Positions 58,375 through 64,000 of a stretch of DNA of 64,000 bases are shown here, piece by piece. Location: the NCBI RefSeq assembly GCF_002995495.1, contig NZ_PVZV01000001.1:1-64000 (forward strand). Reading direction: 5' to 3'. A program made the position numbers and the translations under genes. The DNA comes from Actinocorallia populi (lineage in GTDB: Bacteria > Actinomycetota > Actinomycetes > Streptosporangiales > Streptosporangiaceae). Positions within the stretch are counted from its first letter, which is position 1, and every line of letters begins with the position of its first letter. The notes below the pieces were generated by a model. That model had not been told where the DNA came from. It was given only the letters and a program-made list of their open reading frames with translations, and searched no databases.

Positions 58375-60386
58375 CTCTCACCACCCGCACCCGCGAAACT
58401 ACGCACGGCTCGATCATGGGATCTCTCGATTGCTTCGTTGACCGTGCCACCCGCTTCAGGAAAAGGAACATCGCGCTCCTTGCACCACCAGTAGAACGAC
58501 TCGGCCTGAGCCCGGTCCCAGGACAGGGGAGGAAGGATCTTCCCGTCCTTCGCGAAGGGCCAGCCTTCAACGTCGTCTTGCTCGTATCGAAGGTGAGCGA
58601 CCGTGGAGGAGAGCAGCATCTGGTTGACGAGGTCGCGCATCCGGTCCTCGTCGCTGATCCGGTGGCCCTCGGTGTTCGCCTTCTCCGCCCGTTCCCCGAA
58701 CCGCTCCACCAGGTATCTGCCGATCTCGTCGAAGACCTTCGCCCCCGCCGGGCCCGTGATCTCGGCCGGTACCCCGAACCGCGCCAGGTAGGCGGTCGGG
58801 TCCACCAGCCCGAGCCCGAAGTCGATCTTCGTTCTGAAGGAGGCGTTGACCTTGTCCTCCTGGATCCGGAGCGCCTTCATCGTCTCCGTCCGCAGCGCGA
58901 GGAGCCGTCCCACCGAGCCGGCTCCCATGGCCAGCCCGATCTCCCCTGCGTGTCCCCGGCGCCGCCGGTCGTCGATCCACAACCGCAGGTGCCCCACATG
59001 CGCCTTGAAGAGCGCGGTGTAGGCGGCGTCGTCCGTGACGGTGTCCGCGATGACGGCGAGCAGCAGCCGGGTCTCCTCCCGTGAGCCTCGGGCGATGTGG
59101 CCGGAGTCCTCCGCCGCGTAGAGCCGGGTGGCGACGTGGTCGAGCCTGCCGACCAGGATGTCGCCCATGGCCGCGCGGAGCCCGGACAGTTCGTCGAACG
59201 CCGCCCGGTCGGTGATCTTCAGCCCGCCGGCCTCGTATTTCAGCAGTTTGAGCTGGTCGGCCCCCAGCACCCGGACGATCTCGTCGAAGACCTTCCCGGA
59301 CCGGTCGTCCCCGCCCGAGGCGGCGGCCCGGAGGGCTGCTCCGAGCGCCGTCCCGTGATCCGTCCCCGCCCACACCCGCCGCCGGTCGTGCAGCAGGTAG
59401 TGGAGGTTGCTGCTCTTCTCCCCCGGCGGCGTGTGGTCGAGCAGCAGCTGCGCTCCCTGCCGCGATGCCCCCGCCGCCAAGAGAAGCCCGCGCAGGTAAT
59501 GTTCCGACGATTCGGGCGAAGGGATCCCCGCCGCGTCCGGCACGGCCCGCCAGGTGGAGTCGTCATGTCGGCGCGCGTAGGAGAGCATGTCCCGCCCGAC
59601 CACCTGGATGAACGCGTCCGAGTACTTCACGCCTTCACCGGCGGAACCCAGGATCGTCCCCAGTCCCTGGTACCCGAAGTAGTGCGGATTGTTGTTCCCT
59701 GGCGGGAATCCGCTTCGTCCCGCGGCGGTGAGCGCCGTCAGGAAATCGTCCCCCGCGTACCCTGCCGACAGTGGCCGGGTCCCGTCGGCGAGTGCCCGCC
59801 CCAGCAGTTCCACAGCCGTTCGGGCGTCGGCCGCGTCGGCCTTCGCCATCGTGTCCCCTCGTTCGCCGTCGACGTGAAGCAGCCGGGCCAGCCCGAACGG
59901 CACGTTCAGCACCCCCACCGCCCCGAGCCTCGCGAGCAGTCCTGCCGCGAAGTAGGGGTTGCCGGAGTACTGCTCGTAGTTCCGCAGGGACCGGAGCGCG
60001 CCCTTGTCTCCCGCCGCGGCCCGCTCGAAGAGGTCGGCCGCCTGATATCCGCTGACCCGCGCCTGCTGGTCGGAATATCTGTCCGGCAGCAGAACGAACA
60101 CCCCGTCCGGCACACTCACCGAGAATCCGGGCCGCTGCGCGTCCAGGTCGCGGACGAGCCGGTGGCGCCGTCTGAGATCGGTTCCCGCTTCGTGAGCCCA
60201 CCGCGCGATCCGGGAGATCTCCATCGCGGGACCGGTGTCCACCCCTGCCGAGGCCAAGGCCGCATGAAGACGGCGGGCGAGCTCCTCCAGCTCTTCCTCG
60301 GACCGCCCCATGGCCGAGACGAGCTGTTCGAACGTCCTCAGCTGAACCCCGCAGACTCCGGGCCCCGGCCATCCGCCCCCGCTCAC
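58371..60386 (-). CDS. Large helical protein of WXG100-type cassette
   Basis: Protein of 671 aa. The N-terminal part is a helical SEEELEELARRLHAALASAG region like the fold of WXG/LXG proteins. Longer helical repeats follow, with marks such as NPYFAAGLLARLGAVGVLNV, SGNPYFAAG, DDFLTALTAAGRSGFPPGNN and VGRDMLSYARRHDD. The second half ends VPFPEAGGTVNEAIERSHDR. It resembles actinomycete DUF6571-like proteins, but I am not sure. GTG 60386 overlaps the upstream stop. Probably a type VII-exported protein given the small WXG-like partner (inference). Confidence 0.7.
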   Translation of the reverse strand: MSGGGWPGPGVCGVQLRTFEQLVSAMGRSEEELEELARRLHAALASAGVDTGPAMEISRIARWAHEAGTDLRRRHRLVRDLDAQRPGFSVSVPDGVFVLLPDRYSDQQARVSGYQAADLFERAAAGDKGALRSLRNYEQYSGNPYFAAGLLARLGAVGVLNVPFGLARLLHVDGERGDTMAKADAADARTAVELLGRALADGTRPLSAGYAGDDFLTALTAAGRSGFPPGNNNPHYFGYQGLGTILGSAGEGVKYSDAFIQVVGRDMLSYARRHDDSTWRAVPDAAGIPSPESSEHYLRGLLLAAGASRQGAQLLLDHTPPGEKSSNLHYLLHDRRRVWAGTDHGTALGAALRAAASGGDDRSGKVFDEIVRVLGADQLKLLKYEAGGLKITDRAAFDELSGLRAAMGDILVGRLDHVATRLYAAEDSGHIARGSREETRLLLAVIADTVTDDAAYTALFKAHVGHLRLWIDDRRRRGHAGEIGLAMGAGSVGRLLALRTETMKALRIQEDKVNASFRTKIDFGLGLVDPTAYLARFGVPAEITGPAGAKVFDEIGRYLVERFGERAEKANTEGHRISDEDRMRDLVNQMLLSSTVAHLRYEQDDVEGWPFAKDGKILPPLSWDRAQAESFYWWCKERDVPFPEAGGTVNEAIERSHDRAVRSFAGAGGER

Positions 60387-60628
60387 AGCACGACGCCCGA
60401 CTCGCGACCGGATCCCGGTTGCCGCAGCAGGTCCACGGCCTTTTCCAGCTGCTCCTGGAGTGCCCGCCGGTTGCGCCGCAGTTCCCGTTCGAACGCCCGA
60501 GCCGACGGTCCCACCCATGCTTTCCCGTCCATGGACCGCACCGGGCCGTCCAGCTGCCCCCAGTGCCGGTCCGACATCCGCTGCACCTCGACGAGGATCA
60601 TCCGCAGCCGGAAATCGTCCCCCTCCAC
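60383..60628 (-). CDS. WXG100-like small helical protein
   Basis: Protein of 81 aa: two helices around a WVG turn (W38-V-G40), as in ESAT-6/WXG100 proteins: RMILVEVQRMSDRHWGQLD and SARAFERELRRNRRALQEQL. Start GTG 60628. It is directly upstream of, and overlaps by 4 nt, the large helical protein. The ESX secretion machinery is not in this window. Slightly shorter than classical WXG100 (about 100 aa), so assignment is tentative. Confidence 0.65.
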   Translation of the reverse strand: MEGDDFRLRMILVEVQRMSDRHWGQLDGPVRSMDGKAWVGPSARAFERELRRNRRALQEQLEKAVDLLRQPGSGRESGVVL

Positions 60629-60920
60629 AACGCCCCCAAGGTCCCCGAGCCCGACCCGACATGACCGAAGGTAATCGCGGCGTCACCAAAGGAAGGGGAC
60701 TTGCGCATGCCGAGACGAGACCGAGACGACTCGTTGAGGGAGTGATAACGACGAACAGGAACGGCGTCCGGTGCAGGGAAACCAGCCGAACACTGCGGAA
60801 ATCCACCGGAATGACGCTGCCGCACCGCCTCAACCTCGACCTCCCCTTGACCAGGCCTTCTGTCTGCTTCGCCCAGCGAACGGAAAAAAGCCGGAAAGGA
60901 CATATACGCAAGGAGCCGGT

Positions 60921-62564
60921 ATGGCCGAGATCAGGGACGACGTGCCCCGCGACACGCAGAGGCGGCTGGAGGAGCTCAGCCCGTTCGAGCTCAAGGACAG
61001 CCTCATCGAGGTGGCCGAGGAGAACGACAGGAAGAACGCCGTCACGATGCTCAACGCGGGACGCGGCAACCCGAACTGGATCGCCGTGGAGCCGCGCGAG
61101 GCGTTCCTGCTGCTCGGCCGTTTCGCGCTGGACGAGGCGCGCCGGACGTGGCGCCAGGGCGAGGTCCTGGGCGGCATGCCGGGCCGGGACGGCATCGCCG
61201 GGCGTTTCACCGAGTTCCTCGACCGCAACCGCGCCGAGCCCGGAACGGCGCTGCTCTCCCGCGCCTTCCACTACGGGACGTCCCGCCTGGGCTTCGACCC
61301 CGACGCGTTCGTCCACGAGCTGGCCGACGGCTTCACCGGCGACAACTACCCGGTGCCCGTCCGGATGCTGCACCACTTCGAGCGGATCGTCCACGCCTAT
61401 CTCGTCAAGGAGATGTGCGCGGGACGGGAGCCCGCCCAGCCGTACGACCTGTTCGCCACCGAGGGCGGCACCGCGGCGATGTGCTACCTGTTCGACTCCG
61501 CGGTCATCAACCGCATCCTGCGGCCGGGCGACCGGATCGCGCTCATGGTCCCGATCTTCACCCCCTACCTGGAGATCCCGCGCCTCGCGGAGTTCGGCTT
61601 CGACGTCGTGGAACTGCGGGCGTCGAAGCGCAACGCCGACGGGCTGCACCTGTGGGAGTACGAGATGTCCGAGCTGGACAAGCTCCGCGACCCCTCGATT
61701 AAGGCGTTGTTCTGCGTGAACCCCTCGAACCCGCCCTCGGTCATGCTTCCGCCCGCCGCACGGGACCGGATCGCCGAGAACGTCCACACCGCCAACCCCG
61801 ACCTGGTGATCATCACCGACGACGTCTACGGCACGTTCGTGAACGGGTTCGTCTCGCTGATGTCGGTCCTGCCGCGCAACACCGTCGGCGTCTACTCGTT
61901 CTCCAAGTACTTCGGCTGCACCGGCTGGCGGCTCGGCGTCATCGCCGTCAACCGCGACAACATCTTCGACCAGCTGATCGCCGCGCTCCCGGCCGCGGAC
62001 AGGCAGGAGCTCGCCGAGCGGTACTCCCCGATCACCCTGGAACCGGAGAAGCTGCGGTTCGTCGACAGGCTCGCGGCCGACTCGCGGATGGTCGCGCTCA
62101 ACCACACCGCGGGCCTGTCGCTGCCGCAGCAGACGCAGATGGCGCTGTTCGCGCTGTTCGCGCTCACCGACGAGCAGGACGAGTACAAGCGCCGCTGCCA
62201 GGGCATCATCGCCGAGAGGCTGGCCGCGCTGACCGAAAGCTGGGAGATCCGCCCCGCCGACAACCCCGACGCCGCGCACTACTACGCCGAGCTCGACATC
62301 CTCGTCTGGGCCGAGAAGAAGCACGGCAAGGCGTTCGCCACCTGGCTGCAGAACAACCACGAACCCGTCGACATCCTCTTCCGGCTGGCCGAGAACCACT
62401 CGGTCATCCTGCTGCCCGGCGGCGGGTTCGACGCCCCCGAATGGTCGATCCGCGTCTCGCTCGCCAACCTGCCGACGGAGTCCTACGCGAAGATCAGTAC
62501 CTGGCTGGAGGAGACCACCAGGTCCTACAAGGACGAGTACGACCGCGCGCACAGGGCGAGGTGA
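60921..62564 (+). CDS. aspD: Aspartate 4-decarboxylase (Asp to Ala + CO2)
   Basis: PLP enzyme of 547 aa, the long bifunctional aspartate aminotransferase / L-aspartate beta-decarboxylase type. PLP Lys in YSFSKYFGCTGWRLG; other marks LNAGRGNPNW, ALFCVNPSNPPSVM and LVIITDDVYGTFV. It forms alanine from aspartate. ATG 60921 has AAGGAG 5-6 nt upstream. Its stop overlaps the aspT start; the pair is the known proton-motive aspartate/alanine exchange system of Tetragenococcus and Comamonas. Confidence 0.93.
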   Translation: MAEIRDDVPRDTQRRLEELSPFELKDSLIEVAEENDRKNAVTMLNAGRGNPNWIAVEPREAFLLLGRFALDEARRTWRQGEVLGGMPGRDGIAGRFTEFLDRNRAEPGTALLSRAFHYGTSRLGFDPDAFVHELADGFTGDNYPVPVRMLHHFERIVHAYLVKEMCAGREPAQPYDLFATEGGTAAMCYLFDSAVINRILRPGDRIALMVPIFTPYLEIPRLAEFGFDVVELRASKRNADGLHLWEYEMSELDKLRDPSIKALFCVNPSNPPSVMLPPAARDRIAENVHTANPDLVIITDDVYGTFVNGFVSLMSVLPRNTVGVYSFSKYFGCTGWRLGVIAVNRDNIFDQLIAALPAADRQELAERYSPITLEPEKLRFVDRLAADSRMVALNHTAGLSLPQQTQMALFALFALTDEQDEYKRRCQGIIAERLAALTESWEIRPADNPDAAHYYAELDILVWAEKKHGKAFATWLQNNHEPVDILFRLAENHSVILLPGGGFDAPEWSIRVSLANLPTESYAKISTWLEETTRSYKDEYDRAHRAR

Positions 62565-64000
62565 CGCCGTTGCAGTGGTTCCAGAAGCTGCTCCAGGGCA
62601 CTCCCGAACTCGCGCTCTTCCTCTGCCTGGCCCTCGGTTACGCCATCGGCAGGGTGAAGGTGTGGAAGCTGTCCCTCGGCGGGATCGCCGGCACGCTCAT
62701 CGTGGCGATCCTCGTGGGGATGGCGGGCGAGGTCTCCCTCAACGACCAGGTGAAGAACATCGCCTTCGCCCTGTTCATCTTCACGCTCGGCTACCTGAGC
62801 GGCCCGTCGTTCTTCGCCAGCCTCAACCGCCGGAGCCTGCGCTACGGCGTGTTCACCGTCATCGAGGTCGTCTCGCTCCTGGCGATCACCGCGGCCGCCG
62901 TCCTGCTCCTCGACCTGGACGCGGGCACCGCCGCCGGGCTGATGGGCGGCGGCGCCACCGAGTCGGCCGTCGTCGGCACCGCCACCGACGCCATCGGCAA
63001 GCTGAACCTGCCGCCCGACCAGATCCAGACGCTCCAGGCCAACGTCGGCACCGCGTACTCGATCTCCTACATCTGCGGGCTCATCACGATCGTGCTGCTC
63101 ACCAGCCAGATCGCCCCGGCGGTCATGCGGATCGACCTGCGGGCCGAGGCACGCAAGCTGTGGACGCAGATCGGCGGCGGCGCCGAGGACCCCGCGCAGG
63201 CCACGGCGCTGCCCGACCTCGTCGGCCGCGCCCACACCGTGACCGTCGCCGACGGCTCCGCGGTCTCGGCGGTGGAGGGCTCGCTGGGGCCGCACGCGAC
63301 CGTCGAACGGGTCATCCGGAACGGGCGGCGCCTGGACTTCGAGCCCGGCACCCGCCTGCGCGCCGGAGACGTCCTGGTCCTGGTCGGCCGCCGCGACCCG
63401 CTGATCCACGCCGACGAGCTGATCGGGCCCGAGGTCGCCGCGCACGGCCTGGACTTCGACCTCGACGTCGAGCAGGTCCTCCTCACCACCAAGGCGGCCA
63501 GGGGCGTGACCCTCGGCGAGCTGAAGACCCACGTCCCCCCGGACGCGCACGGCGTCTTCCTCACCGGCGTCACCCGCATGGACCACCGGCTCCCGCTGCG
63601 GGACGGCACGCAGCTGAACACCGGTGACGTCGTGCGCCTCACCGGGGCGAGGTCCGACGTCAGGACCTACGCGAAGAAGATCGGTTTCGTCCTGGACACC
63701 TCGGTCAAGGCGGACTTCGTCTTCATCGCCCTCGGCGTCACCCTGGGCTTTCTCATCGGCAAGCTCACCCTCACCCTCGGCGCGGTGCCGCTGTCCCTGG
63801 GCACCGGCGGCGGCTGCCTGCTGTCCGGCCTGCTGTTCGGCTGGCTGCGCGCCAGGCACCCGACGTTCGGCCAGTACGACCCGGCCGCCGCGTCCGTCAT
63901 CAAGGACCTGGGCCTGGCCGCCTTCATCTGCGCCGTCGGCCTCACCTCCGGCCCGCAGGCCGTCGAGCTGATCGAGAAGTTCGGCCTCGCGCTGCCCGTC
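62561..64000 (+). CDS. aspT: AspT-type aspartate:alanine antiporter, partial
   Basis: Membrane antiporter of the AAE family, 480 residues visible and truncated by the window edge. GTG 62561 overlaps the aspartate decarboxylase stop. N-terminal spans begin FQKLLQGTPELALFLCLALG, with ALFIFTLGYLSGPSFFASL; a central cytoplasmic region has two TrkA-C-like domains (VTVADGSAVSAVEGSLG and RGVTLGELKTHVPP); C-terminal spans resume with VFIALGVTLGFLIGKLTL. Exchange of aspartate2- in for alanine- out, with decarboxylation, makes a proton motive force. Confidence 0.88.
   Translation, partial: MTPLQWFQKLLQGTPELALFLCLALGYAIGRVKVWKLSLGGIAGTLIVAILVGMAGEVSLNDQVKNIAFALFIFTLGYLSGPSFFASLNRRSLRYGVFTVIEVVSLLAITAAAVLLLDLDAGTAAGLMGGGATESAVVGTATDAIGKLNLPPDQIQTLQANVGTAYSISYICGLITIVLLTSQIAPAVMRIDLRAEARKLWTQIGGGAEDPAQATALPDLVGRAHTVTVADGSAVSAVEGSLGPHATVERVIRNGRRLDFEPGTRLRAGDVLVLVGRRDPLIHADELIGPEVAAHGLDFDLDVEQVLLTTKAARGVTLGELKTHVPPDAHGVFLTGVTRMDHRLPLRDGTQLNTGDVVRLTGARSDVRTYAKKIGFVLDTSVKADFVFIALGVTLGFLIGKLTLTLGAVPLSLGTGGGCLLSGLLFGWLRARHPTFGQYDPAAASVIKDLGLAAFICAVGLTSGPQAVELIEKFGLALPV

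Noticed and set aside
60629-62552. Minus-strand frame extending the 671-aa protein upstream to 62552
   Set aside because: It lies wholly antisense to the aspartate decarboxylase and is a GC-skew artefact; the true start is GTG 60386.

Overview
The window is GC-rich throughout, with almost exclusively G/C third positions, many GTG/TTG starts and long runs of genes joined by 4-nt ATGA/GTGA overlaps. The protein set (PadR/HAAS, WXG100-like protein, GlxA-type copper oxidase, DUF1295, DUF429, carotenoid oxygenase, KD-rich secreted protein) fits a sporulating actinomycete of the Streptosporangiales/Thermomonosporaceae type (Actinomadura-like). This assignment is inference from gene content. No rRNA, tRNA, CRISPR array or intact transposon was seen.

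Layout. 0-2.4 kb: a PH-domain protein followed by decayed, frame-disrupted genes. 2.4-13.2 kb: housekeeping and envelope genes (TrmH methylase, MltG, a membrane Ser/Thr kinase, a 1063-aa HEAT-like protein, a secreted GlxA-type radical copper oxidase and an excalibur-like membrane protein). 13.2-23.7 kb: a MarR gene with a two-palindrome operator, nitroreductase, a frame-disrupted WYL regulator divergent from an epoxide hydrolase, a P450-TetR-methyltransferase operon with an embedded three-half-site operator, a 31-aa membrane peptide, a PucR/esterase pair, a KD-repeat secreted protein and DUF429.

23.8-45.2 kb is the most coherent block: a catabolic island of four transcription units around two divergent promoters. 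One divergent pair is a Liv-type ABC importer with an acyl-CoA synthetase and a SnoaL protein (leftward) against SnoaL, SDR, VOC, DapB-like dehydrogenase and acyl-CoA synthetase (rightward). The other is thiolase-like protein, carotenoid/stilbene oxygenase, double-HxlR regulator and acyl-CoA synthetase (leftward) against thiolase, SDR and DUF1295 (rightward). Both divergent promoters carry two copies of the same 18-bp element (CTACAAC-N4-AGAGTRA), 11 kb apart, so they look like one regulon: import, CoA activation, oxidative C=C cleavage and beta-oxidation-like thiolysis of an unidentified hydrophobic or aromatic substrate. A secreted phospholipase-D-like protein sits between the two halves.

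45.2-64 kb: a NERD-helicase, a MerR-thioredoxin pair with a classic 19-bp-spacer promoter, the isolated C-terminal domain of an Orn/Lys/Arg decarboxylase, hemerythrin and DinB proteins, a helical-repeat protein, CstA with its YbdD-like partner, PadR/HAAS, an orphan histidine kinase, a WXG100-like/large helical/lipoprotein cassette, and an aspartate 4-decarboxylase with an AspT antiporter that runs off the right edge.
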